Shown: positions 1 to 5,715 of the stretch, in pieces
Position numbering within the stretch: the stretch's first letter is position 1
Layout: the number at the start of each line of letters is the position of its first letter
NCBI GenBank assembly: GCA_020432595.1
Contig: JAGQGA010000275.1
Span: 1-7,148 of the forward strand
From: Anaerolineales bacterium
GTDB taxonomy: Bacteria > Chloroflexota > Anaerolineae > Promineifilales > Promineifilaceae
Length of the DNA: 7,148 nucleotides
Reading direction: 5' to 3'
The notes under the pieces: generated by a model
Databases searched by the model: none
Seen by the model: the letters and a program-made list of their open reading frames with translations, nothing else
What the model was told of the DNA's origin: nothing
Position numbers and translations under genes: made by a program

Positions 1-1
1 A

Positions 2-862
2 ACCCGTCCCCAACTCCTCAGCCAAATCCCCCACGCCCACATCCTCATCGTCCGCCTCGCCCACCACATTGATGCCGAAATCATCCAGGCCGGCCGCCAA
101 CTACAAGCCATTGTCACCGCCACCACCGGCCTCGACCACATAGACCTGGCTGCCGCTGCCGCACAGGGCGTGGCAGTGCTTTCCCTGCGCGGCGAAGAAG
201 CCTTCCTCCGCACCGTCCCCGCCACCGCCGAACATACCTGGGCTTTGCTGCTGGCACTGGTGCGCCACATCCCCGCCGCCACTGCCGCCGTCCAGCGCGG
301 CCAATGGAACCGCGACCAATTTCGCGGGCGCGACCTGTTTGGCAAGCGGTTGGGCATCATTGGCCTGGGGCGCATCGGCCAAATCGTCGCCCGCTACGCC
401 CACGCCTTTGGCCTACACATCCACGCCTACGATCCCCATCTCATGACCTGGCCTGCCAACGTGGCGCAGCACCTCCAGCTAGACACCTTACTAGCGACCT
501 CAGACATCATCACCCTCCATGTCCCCCTTAATGAAAACACCACCCACCTTATTGGTGCACGGGAATTGGGGCTGCTTCCCCCCGGTGCCTTGCTCATCAA
601 CACCTCACGCGGAGCCATCCTAGATGAAGCCGCCCTGCTGGCCGCGCTCCAGGCCAACCAGCTTGGCGGTGCGGCACTAGATGTGTTAGCGGCCGAAGTA
701 ACTGGCACAATTACCAGCCAACATCCCCTCATCCAATATGCCCAAACCCATTCCAACTTGCTCATCACCCCCCACATCGGTGGAGCCACCTACGATTCGA
801 TGGCAATGACGGAAATTTTTATGGCGCAAAAACTGCAGCGGTTCTTAGAGACTGGAGATTAG
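2..862 (+). CDS. D-isomer-specific 2-hydroxyacid dehydrogenase, 5' end missing
   Basis: The reading frame is open from the window edge and ends at TAG 860-862, giving 286 visible residues. The family is usually about 310-330 residues, so only a short N-terminal piece should be missing. It reduces a 2-keto acid or oxidises a D-2-hydroxy acid with NAD(P) in the cytoplasm. The Rossmann nucleotide-binding motif GLGRIG lies at visible residues 121-126. The family's catalytic triad is present: Arg203 in NTSRG, Glu232 in LDVLAAE and His258 in TPHIGGAT. The upstream TTGLDHID stretch matches the substrate-domain hinge region. No C-terminal ACT domain is present, so it is not a full-length regulatory-type SerA. 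The substrate cannot be told from sequence; phosphoglycerate, glyoxylate or hydroxypyruvate are all possible. The ATG at 170 is internal, because conserved sequence precedes it. The stop codon lies inside the left arm of the hairpin at 854-899. A role in the neighbouring glycan cluster is not shown. Confidence 0.9.
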   Translation, partial: TRPQLLSQIPHAHILIVRLAHHIDAEIIQAGRQLQAIVTATTGLDHIDLAAAAAQGVAVLSLRGEEAFLRTVPATAEHTWALLLALVRHIPAATAAVQRGQWNRDQFRGRDLFGKRLGIIGLGRIGQIVARYAHAFGLHIHAYDPHLMTWPANVAQHLQLDTLLATSDIITLHVPLNENTTHLIGARELGLLPPGALLINTSRGAILDEAALLAALQANQLGGAALDVLAAEVTGTITSQHPLIQYAQTHSNLLITPHIGGATYDSMAMTEIFMAQKLQRFLETGD

Positions 863-899
863 AGATTGGTCAATCCCTAATCTCCAATCTCTAATCTCC
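854..899. repeat. Gene-end hairpin 1 (TGGTCA-apex family)
   Basis: Left arm GGAGATTAGAGATTGG at 854-869 is a perfect 16-nt reverse complement of 884-899; the spacer is 14 nt. An alternative register pairs 854-862 with 877-885, because the arms are built from repeated GGAGATT/AGAGATT words. At the centre, GATTG-GT-CAATC (864-875) forms a small hairpin containing TGGTCA at 867-872. The stop codon of the upstream gene (860-862) is within the left arm. There is no T-run directly after the stem, although pyrimidine-rich sequence follows, so a classical intrinsic terminator is not supported. A termination or mRNA-end-protection role is possible. Confidence 0.85.
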
Positions 900-1048
900 C
901 CTTTCCCATTTTTCTTCTTACGGCAAAGCTTACAATCCCCATCCATCCACATATTTTTAACGCCTTCTTGCTTGTTGTTGTCTAGCGGCGTTATTTATCA
1001 TACCAAGCAAAATTAGCGGCAGTATCGGCATAGTAAAGGTATTGGTAA
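863..1048 (+). promoter_or_regulatory. Intergenic region with possible weak promoter
   Basis: This is the largest gap in the window. After the hairpin it is AT-richer than the genes. A sigma-70-like pair can be drawn: TTGTTG at 972-977, an 18-nt spacer and TATCAT at 996-1001. Both boxes are imperfect. The inverted pair TAACGCC 958-964 / GGCGTTA 987-993 and the direct repeat TAGCGGC at 983-989 and 1014-1020 overlap this area and could be an operator, but each is short enough to be chance. AAAGG at 1035-1039 is a plausible ribosome binding site, 9 nt before ATG 1049. No other gene is seen here. Confidence 0.25.
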
Positions 1049-1696
1049 ATGAAAAAAAGCTACTTCGCATTCACTGGAATTTTTATCCTGCTGCTGTGGG
1101 CAGCCATTAAGCTGGGTGAAGGGGTGCAGACATCTTATGCACAAACGGCCGTTTTCGCCGCCCCCGCCGCCCAAGGAGAGCCAGAAGACAGCGTCAACAT
1201 TGGCGACCTGCTCGACACCCTCAAACCCGACGACCTCGATCTTTCCCTCTTTTTAGAACTCCTCTTTCCCGACAACGTCAGCCGCGCCAGCAACGACGTT
1301 GACCTGGACATCAAAATCCCTGATTTTGGCTTCAGCATGGCCTTTGCTGGCAGCGAAAACAGCGCCGACCCGGCCGAAGATCCCACCATCGCCCTCAAAG
1401 GCCAAGTGGCCTTCACCGCCAGCGAGCAAATTATCTTCACCATGCAGGTTGGCGAACCCATTCCCTTGCCGTTGACATTGGTTTTCAAACATCGTTTGGA
1501 CGAAGGGCTGTTAAAGCTAGAGCTAATCAGCGGCAAATTCGGCCCCTTCAACCTGCCCGAAAGCCTCATTGTCAAAACCGAATCTTTTGTCAATGACCTT
1601 TGCGCCGGGCTTGTTGGTGGTGCAGCCCCCAACATGACGGTGGAAAACGTCCACTTTGAAGACGGAGCCATCACCTTGGTGATGCAGCGGCACTAA
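1049..1696 (+). CDS. Exported protein of unknown family
   Basis: This encodes 215 residues from ATG 1049, which has AAAGG at a suitable distance. I do not recognise the family. The N-terminus looks like a Sec signal peptide: Lys2-Lys3, a hydrophobic core at about residues 5-20, and a likely cleavage site after Ala31 in SYA-Q. There is no lipobox cysteine, so it is probably secreted, or tethered if uncleaved. After cleavage come an Ala/Pro linker and then an acidic stretch (about residues 43-75) rich in Asp, Leu and Phe. The rest alternates hydrophobic and polar residues, suggesting beta strands, with one cysteine near residue 185. The last strand, ending VENVHFEDGAITLVMQ, resembles the C-terminal strands of lipid-binding beta-rich proteins (LmeA/DUF2993-like); that is a loose resemblance only. 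It has gaps with hairpins on both sides, so it is probably transcribed separately from the first gene. Confidence 0.8.
   Translation: MKKSYFAFTGIFILLLWAAIKLGEGVQTSYAQTAVFAAPAAQGEPEDSVNIGDLLDTLKPDDLDLSLFLELLFPDNVSRASNDVDLDIKIPDFGFSMAFAGSENSADPAEDPTIALKGQVAFTASEQIIFTMQVGEPIPLPLTLVFKHRLDEGLLKLELISGKFGPFNLPESLIVKTESFVNDLCAGLVGGAAPNMTVENVHFEDGAITLVMQRH
1144..1153. repeat. AACGGCCGTT copy 1
   Basis: Lies in the exported-protein gene and is read as Thr-Ala-Val (codons from 1145), just after the predicted signal-peptide cleavage site. G/C counts are 17/10 in the 50 nt before and 14/19 in the 50 nt after. Confidence 0.9.
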
Positions 1697-1698
1697 TT

Positions 1699-1764
1699 AA
1701 TTGAGAATTGGAAATTGAGAATTGAGAATGGTCATTCTTAATTCTCAATTTCCAATTCTCAATT
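1699..1764. repeat. Gene-end hairpin 2, 66-nt near-perfect palindrome
   Basis: Arm 1699-1723 is an exact reverse complement of 1740-1764 (25 bp, words AATTGAGAATTGG and AAATTGAGAATT). Pairing continues inward, with a G/T mismatch at 1724/1739 and then 1725-1729 with 1734-1738. This leaves a 4-nt apex GGTC at 1730-1733, within TGGTCA 1729-1734. It begins 2 nt after the TAA stop (1694-1696) and ends 11 nt before the flippase ATG. The right arm is followed by CCCC and a mixed CAT/CCC tract rather than a T-run. It could act as a transcript-end structure or attenuate expression of the flippase. Confidence 0.92.
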
Positions 1765-1775
1765 CCCCATTTCCC

Positions 1776-3116
1776 ATGTTTTCCTGGTATGTTGGTTGGC
1801 AGCAAGGTTTGCTTTGGCAGCGGGTGGCGCGTGGCGCGGGCTGGCTGCTGGGCGGGAATGCGTTGGCAACGGTGTTAACGGCCGTTCGCGCCCTCATCCT
1901 CGCCAACCTGCTGGGAGCCACCCAATACGGCACGCTCGGCCTCATCATCGCTGCCGGTGCCTTGTTTACCCGCCTCGTTGAATTCCGCTCCGGCGAGGCC
2001 GTTGTCAAATATGTCAGCCACTTTTTGGCGCAAGGGCAAACCACCCCAGCAACGGCCGTTACCAAAGCCACGATGCTGATTGATTTAGCCGGCAGCCTAG
2101 CTTCCTATCTACTCATGGTCATCACCGCTCCCCTTGCCGCCACCTACCTCACCCACGACCCAGCCAACGTCCCCCTCATCCGGCTCTACGCCCTGACGCT
2201 GCTGCTGGCTGCACCCAGCGGAACGGCCGTTGCGCTGCTCCGCCTCAGCAACCAATACAGCCAACTAGCAGCCCAAGATGCTGGGGTAGCCCTCTTGCAG
2301 TTGGTTGGCAGCGTTGCCATTCTTTGGGCGGGCGGCAGCCTACCCCATCTCATTCTCTTTCTGGTTATCGCCGCCGCCATCCAAAGCGGACTGCACCTTT
2401 GGCTCTGGCGGCAAGCCGCCCGCACCTTGCACCTGCCCCCTTGGCACACCGCCCCGCTGCACCTGCTGCGCGAACAGCAGCAGGAAATCGGCCGTTTTTT
2501 GCTGGCAACCAACCTAACCGGCACGCTCAAAGGGGTGCAAACCAATCTCGACACGCTGCTCATCGGCTTTTGGCTCGGCCCCACCATCACCGGCTACTAT
2601 CGTCTGGCACGCAACGCCGCCCAGCTTTTTGCCTTTCCCGTCAACCCGCTCTACCAAGTGGCCTATCCTGAATTTGTGCGGCTGTGGCCGCAGCCGCAGC
2701 AGTTGCGCCGCTTTTTCTGGCAAATGGTGCTGTTATCGGGTGGGTTCGGGGTGGTGGCAGGAACGGCCGTTTCCCTCACCGCCCCCTGGCTCATCCGCAC
2801 TTTCCTTAACCCCAGCTACCTAGCCGCCCTGCCCGTCTTCAACCTTCTGCTCATTGGCATCATCATCATTCTCGCCAGCCAATACCTCCATGCCCTGCTG
2901 CTGGCCGGTGGCCGCGCCGCCCCCACCGCCTGGGGCTACGCTGTCGGCGTGGCAGCCCAAATCATCGTGCTGCTTGTCACGCTTCCCAGCATCGGCCTCA
3001 TTGGTGCAGGGTATGCCTTTATCACCTTTGCCGCCACCCGCGCCCTTTGGTTAGCGTGGGCTGGTAGAGACGCAAAATCTTGCGTCTCTACTCCATCACA
3101 GCATTTTTTATCCTAA
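1776..3116 (+). CDS. Polysaccharide flippase, Wzx / MATE-MVF superfamily
   Basis: This encodes 446 residues from ATG 1776. In-frame TTG 1722 and ATG 1728 lie upstream, but both fall inside the 1699-1764 palindrome, so 1776 is preferred although no Shine-Dalgarno is visible. The protein is almost entirely hydrophobic, with about 12 membrane segments (roughly 21-45, 50-68, 100-122, 133-155, 168-186, 190-210, 240-268, 283-300, 313-337, 352-376, 384-404, 407-428). The N-terminal GNALATVLTAVRALILANLLGA-like region (residues 27-48) and the central NLDTLLIGFWLGPTITGYY (residues 257-275) are typical of polysaccharide exporters that flip lipid-linked oligosaccharide. Length fits the family. The last residues, about 430-439, are encoded by the inverted repeat at 3064-3091, so the C-terminal tail is probably acquired and not functional. 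The next gene begins 14 nt after the stop. The substrate is unknown. Confidence 0.9.
   Translation: MFSWYVGWQQGLLWQRVARGAGWLLGGNALATVLTAVRALILANLLGATQYGTLGLIIAAGALFTRLVEFRSGEAVVKYVSHFLAQGQTTPATAVTKATMLIDLAGSLASYLLMVITAPLAATYLTHDPANVPLIRLYALTLLLAAPSGTAVALLRLSNQYSQLAAQDAGVALLQLVGSVAILWAGGSLPHLILFLVIAAAIQSGLHLWLWRQAARTLHLPPWHTAPLHLLREQQQEIGRFLLATNLTGTLKGVQTNLDTLLIGFWLGPTITGYYRLARNAAQLFAFPVNPLYQVAYPEFVRLWPQPQQLRRFFWQMVLLSGGFGVVAGTAVSLTAPWLIRTFLNPSYLAALPVFNLLLIGIIIILASQYLHALLLAGGRAAPTAWGYAVGVAAQIIVLLVTLPSIGLIGAGYAFITFAATRALWLAWAGRDAKSCVSTPSQHFLS
1877..1886. repeat. AACGGCCGTT copy 2
   Basis: In the flippase, read as Thr35-Ala-Val. Flank counts are G25/C11 before and G11/C23 after, a clear switch. 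Confidence 0.9.
2051..2060. repeat. AACGGCCGTT copy 3
   Basis: In the flippase, read as Thr93-Ala-Val. G11/C15 before and G10/C15 after; no switch at this copy. Confidence 0.9.
2222..2231. repeat. AACGGCCGTT copy 4
   Basis: In the flippase, read as Thr150-Ala-Val. G13/C23 before and G10/C20 after; both sides are C-rich. Confidence 0.9.
2762..2771. repeat. AACGGCCGTT copy 5
   Basis: In the flippase, read as Thr330-Ala-Val. G22/C6 before and G5/C26 after, the sharpest switch in the window. Confidence 0.9.
3064..3091. repeat. GTAGAGACGC inverted repeat at flippase 3' end
   Basis: GTAGAGACGCAA (3064-3075) and TTGCGTCTCTAC (3080-3091) are perfect 12-nt reverse complements around a 4-nt AATC loop. 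Similar GTAGAGACG...CGTCTCTAC elements are, from memory, dispersed repeats in cyanobacteria and some other bacteria; I cannot confirm copy number here. It lies within the flippase reading frame and supplies about ten C-terminal codons. It also contains a spurious in-frame TTG (3080) for the next gene. Confidence 0.85.
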
Positions 3117-3130
3117 ACATAAATAATCTT

Positions 3131-4597
3131 ATGCCAACGATTTTACTTGCCATCCCCTTCGGCCAAACCGTGCGCGATGTCCTCTACTCTGACACCTGGC
3201 GCACGCTGCGGCGCACACCCGATCTTCGGCTTGTCATCGCCACCCAAGCCGCCAACGACCCGCGCTTTATCCAAGCCTTTGCTGCGCCCAACGTCCACAT
3301 TGAACCCCTGCACCCCTACACCCCTGGCCGCTTTGAGCACACCTTACGCAGCTTTCATCTGGCAACCCTGCGTAAAAAATCCAGCACCATCGCCATGTAC
3401 AGCCAAGACCCCAGCTACGATGGTGGTCTGCGCCGCTTAACCCCGCTGGCCGATGCTGCCCAATCGGTGCTGGGCGATGCCAAATTGAACGGTTTGCTCA
3501 GTTGGGCTTCGCTCAACCTGGCTCCTACCTGCCAATATGCCGATCTGTTTGACAAATATCAGCCCGATCTGGTAGTAGTCACCCGCGTGTTGGGTTCGTC
3601 ACCCGATTTTCCCATTCTCAAGCAGGCAGCGCAGCGGCAAATTCCGGTGCTGGCCCTGGTCAGCAGTTGGGACAACTTCACCAGTAAGGGGTTTTTCCCG
3701 TTTGGGGTTAACTGGCTGGTGGTGTGGAATGAGGTGATGCGCAACGAGGCCATAGAGATGTTTGGCTTCCCCGCCGAACGCATTTTCCTGAGCGGCATTC
3801 CCCGCTTTGATCCCTATTTTCGTGGTAAGGGATTCCGCAGCCGCGAAACCTTTTTTGCCGAGTTAGGGCTAGACCCTCACAAGCCGCTGATTACCTTTGC
3901 CACCGCCACCCGCCACCTGCTCGTCTCTCCCCACGATGCCACTTCGCCCGAACCTGAAATTGTAGCCTATTTGGCCGAGGCCATTGCCGCCAACGCCTTT
4001 GGCCGCGAGGCGCAGCTGCTGGTGCGGCTGCACCCGCTGGCCGATCTGGCGGCCTATGCGCCGCTGGCGGCACACCCGTGCGTGACGCTGCAAGTGCCGG
4101 GACAGCAGCAGGGAGCATTTGTGGATCGCACCTTCTCGCGGGCAGATGACCGGGAATTAGCGGAAACGATGTGCTACAGCGATGTGGTGGTTAATATCGC
4201 TTCCACCACGACGATTGACGCGGCGGTGTTTGATACGCCGGTGGTGGGGATTGGGTTTGATATGCGCGGCGAACGGCCGTTTCTCCACTCCCCCCGCCGC
4301 TTCTATGCCTATGAACATTACCGCAAGCTGGGCGAAACGGGTGGTTTCCGCGTGGCCTGGGTCAAGGAAGACCTGATCCGCCACGTTCGCGCCTATCTTG
4401 ACCAGCCATCGTTGGACAGAAACGGCCGTTTGCACATCGTTCGCCAGCAGTGCCACACCACCGATGGCCGTGCCGGTGAGCGCGTCGGCCAGCACATCCT
4501 CACCATTTTGCAGCAAATTTGCGCCGAAAAGTTGGACATTCGAGAACCCCAACCAACCCATCTCCAATCTCCAATCCCCAACCTCCCCCAACCATGA
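3131..4597 (+). CDS. GT-B-like / CDP-glycerol glycerophosphotransferase-like transferase
   Basis: This encodes 488 residues from ATG 3131. The frame extends back to TTG 3080, but that start is inside the inverted repeat and the flippase gene, and the extra 17 residues look unrelated. MPTILLAIPFG fits the first strand of a GT-B N-terminal domain. Recognisable later segments are SSWDNFTSKG (178-187), VVWNEVMRNEA (197-207), RIFLSGIPRFD (217-227), LLVRLHP (296-302) and SDVVVNIASTTTIDAA (350-365). The last two resemble the donor-binding C-terminal domain of CDP-glycerol glycerophosphotransferases and related surface-glycan transferases, where His301 and the Ser/Thr-rich loop contact donor phosphates in relatives. 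There is no signal peptide or membrane span, so it is probably cytoplasmic or membrane-peripheral. The donor (sugar nucleotide or CDP-alditol) is unknown. The tail after about residue 471 is Pro/Gln-rich and comes from a short-word repeat tract. The stop overlaps the next start as ATGA. Confidence 0.8.
   Translation: MPTILLAIPFGQTVRDVLYSDTWRTLRRTPDLRLVIATQAANDPRFIQAFAAPNVHIEPLHPYTPGRFEHTLRSFHLATLRKKSSTIAMYSQDPSYDGGLRRLTPLADAAQSVLGDAKLNGLLSWASLNLAPTCQYADLFDKYQPDLVVVTRVLGSSPDFPILKQAAQRQIPVLALVSSWDNFTSKGFFPFGVNWLVVWNEVMRNEAIEMFGFPAERIFLSGIPRFDPYFRGKGFRSRETFFAELGLDPHKPLITFATATRHLLVSPHDATSPEPEIVAYLAEAIAANAFGREAQLLVRLHPLADLAAYAPLAAHPCVTLQVPGQQQGAFVDRTFSRADDRELAETMCYSDVVVNIASTTTIDAAVFDTPVVGIGFDMRGERPFLHSPRRFYAYEHYRKLGETGGFRVAWVKEDLIRHVRAYLDQPSLDRNGRLHIVRQQCHTTDGRAGERVGQHILTILQQICAEKLDIREPQPTHLQSPIPNLPQP
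4272..4281. repeat. AACGGCCGTT copy 6
   Basis: In the GT-B-like gene, in a different phase: GAA-CGG-CCG-TTT, Glu381-Arg-Pro-Phe. G24/C7 before and G8/C21 after. Confidence 0.9.
4421..4430. repeat. AACGGCCGTT copy 7
   Basis: In the GT-B-like gene, in the third phase: AAC-GGC-CGT, Asn431-Gly-Arg. G11/C18 before and G15/C18 after; no real switch. Confidence 0.9.
4549..4593. repeat. Pyrimidine-rich short-word tract, possible lone hairpin arm
   Basis: The tract consists of TCTCCAAT/CCAATCC/CCAACC words and has almost no G. The 12-mer ATCTCCAATCTC at 4560-4571 is identical to 880-891 in the right arm of hairpin 1, but no matching left arm lies nearby. It encodes the last ~15 residues of the upstream transferase and sits directly before ATG 4594, so the epimerase has no Shine-Dalgarno sequence and probably relies on translational coupling. 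Confidence 0.6.
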
Positions 4598-5715
4598 GCA
4601 AAACCATCCTGATCACTGGCGGAGCCGGCTTCATCGGCTCCCACACCGCCGATGCCCTGCTGGCACGCGGCTACCGCGTCCGCGTCCTCGATTCCCTCAT
4701 TAGCCAGGTGCATCCCGGCCGCCGCCGCCCCGATTACCTCGCTGCCGAGGTGGAACTGCTGGTGGGGGACATTTGCGACCCCGAAGCGGTGGCGGCGGCT
4801 CTCGAAGGCGTGGATTATGTCTACCACATGGCGGCCGAAACAGGGGTAGGCCAATCGCTGGTGGAGGTGGAGCGGTATTTTCAGACGAATGTGACGGGAA
4901 CGGCCGTTCTTTGGCAAACCATCCAGCGCACCCAAGCCCCCATCAAAAAGGTCATTCTGGCCTCATCCCGCGCCGTTTATGGGGAGGGAGAGTACAGTTG
5001 CCCCACCTGCGGCGTGGTCTACCCCGGCCAGCGAGCCGCTGCCCAGCTTCATGACGAACAGTGGCACCCCATCTGCCCCCACTGCCAGCGGTTGCTCTCC
5101 CTGCGCCCCGTCAGCGAAACCACGCCGTCCCTCCCCGTTTCGATCTATGGCCTAACCAAGCACAACCAGGAAGACCTGTGCCATCTGATGGGCAAAACAC
5201 TCAACATCCCCGTGACCATCTTGCGCTACTTCAACGTCTATGGACCGCGCCAGGCACACACCAACCCCTACACGGGGGTCGTCATTCACTTTTTCCGGCA
5301 AGCAATGGAGCGGCAGCCGGTGCCGCTCTATGAGCGCGGCTTGCCCATTCGGGATTTTGTCCATGTGCTGGATGTGGTGCAGGCCAATTTGCTGGCCCTC
5401 CACGCCCCGCCGGCCGTTGGGTCAGCCGTCTACAACGTGGGCAGCGGGCAGGCGATGAGCATTCGGGAGTTGGCAGAGATGGTGTTTACGGCCGTTAATC
5501 TCCCCCCCCGCCTGCAATCCACCGCCCGTTTTCGCCTAGGCGACATCTTTGGCTGCTACGCTGACCTCAGCCGCATCCGGCGGCTGGGCTATACCCCCGA
5601 AGTTGCCTTTGCCGATGGGCTGGCAACGCTGCTGGGCGGGTGGCAATATGAACAACAAACGGCCGTTGCTGACATTGACAGCGAAATGCGCCGCTGGGGG
5701 GTGCTGCAAGGGTAA
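4594..5715 (+). CDS. NAD-dependent sugar-nucleotide epimerase with Cys4 insertion
   Basis: This encodes 373 residues from ATG 4594, which overlaps the upstream TGA by 4 nt. The frame opens earlier at TTG 4519, but conserved sequence begins at 4594. It is an extended short-chain dehydrogenase: NAD-binding GGAGFIG (9-15), Asp59 in GDI, HMAAETGVGQS (78-88), Ser124/Ser125 in ASSRAVYGE, and catalytic Tyr185/Lys189 in YGLTK. NVYGPRQ (214-220) and RDFVHVLDV (253-261) are typical of nucleotide-sugar epimerases and dehydratases. Between the Ser and Tyr elements is an inserted loop with Cys136-x2-Cys139 and Cys161-x2-Cys164, resembling a zinc ribbon. I associate this insert with epimerases annotated as dTDP-L-rhamnose 4-epimerase; that substrate is a memory-based suggestion. 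Epimerisation of UDP-glucose or UDP-GlcNAc is the alternative. The product would feed the flanking glycosyltransferases. The stop TAA shares its last A with the next ATG. Confidence 0.92.
   Translation: MSKTILITGGAGFIGSHTADALLARGYRVRVLDSLISQVHPGRRRPDYLAAEVELLVGDICDPEAVAAALEGVDYVYHMAAETGVGQSLVEVERYFQTNVTGTAVLWQTIQRTQAPIKKVILASSRAVYGEGEYSCPTCGVVYPGQRAAAQLHDEQWHPICPHCQRLLSLRPVSETTPSLPVSIYGLTKHNQEDLCHLMGKTLNIPVTILRYFNVYGPRQAHTNPYTGVVIHFFRQAMERQPVPLYERGLPIRDFVHVLDVVQANLLALHAPPAVGSAVYNVGSGQAMSIRELAEMVFTAVNLPPRLQSTARFRLGDIFGCYADLSRIRRLGYTPEVAFADGLATLLGGWQYEQQTAVADIDSEMRRWGVLQG
4899..4908. repeat. AACGGCCGTT copy 8
   Basis: In the epimerase, read as Thr103-Ala-Val; the local palindrome extends to GAACGGCCGTTC. 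G21/C8 before and G7/C19 after. Confidence 0.9.
5487..5496. repeat. One-mismatch variant TACGGCCGTT
   Basis: In the epimerase, read as Thr299-Ala-Val. G24/C7 before and G8/C24 after: the variant behaves like the exact copies. It was not counted among the 12. Confidence 0.7.
5658..5667. repeat. AACGGCCGTT copy 9
   Basis: Near the epimerase C-terminus, read as Thr356-Ala-Val. G18/C11 before and G20/C10 after; the change to C-rich sequence comes about 50 nt later, at the start of the next gene. Confidence 0.9.

Noticed and set aside
101..789. Reverse-strand open frames opposite the dehydrogenase (101-403, 427-789)
   Set aside because: They are shadows of a gene with intact catalytic motifs; their protein composition (Gly/Ala or Ser/Trp-rich) reflects the complementary strand of GC-rich codons.
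1135..1674. 179-residue reverse-strand frame opposite the exported protein
   Set aside because: Long, but Ser/Lys/Leu-rich with no recognisable domain. The + frame has a ribosome binding site and a coherent signal peptide.
1722..1775. Earlier flippase starts at TTG 1722 or ATG 1728
   Set aside because: Both are inside the palindrome at 1699-1764 and would add repeat-encoded residues; ATG 1776 follows directly after it.
2487..2496. ATCGGCCGTT, and GCCGGCCGTT at 5409-5418, as further palindrome copies
   Set aside because: They carry one or two mismatches and do not show the G-to-C switch, so they may be chance; they were excluded from the counts.
3080..3130. TTG 3080 as start of the GT-B-like transferase
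   Set aside because: It is inside the inverted repeat and overlaps the flippase gene; ATG 3131 begins the conserved first strand.
4519..4593. TTG 4519 as start of the epimerase
   Set aside because: The added 25 residues come from the out-of-frame transferase end and the short-word tract; the NAD-binding motif fits a start at 4594.
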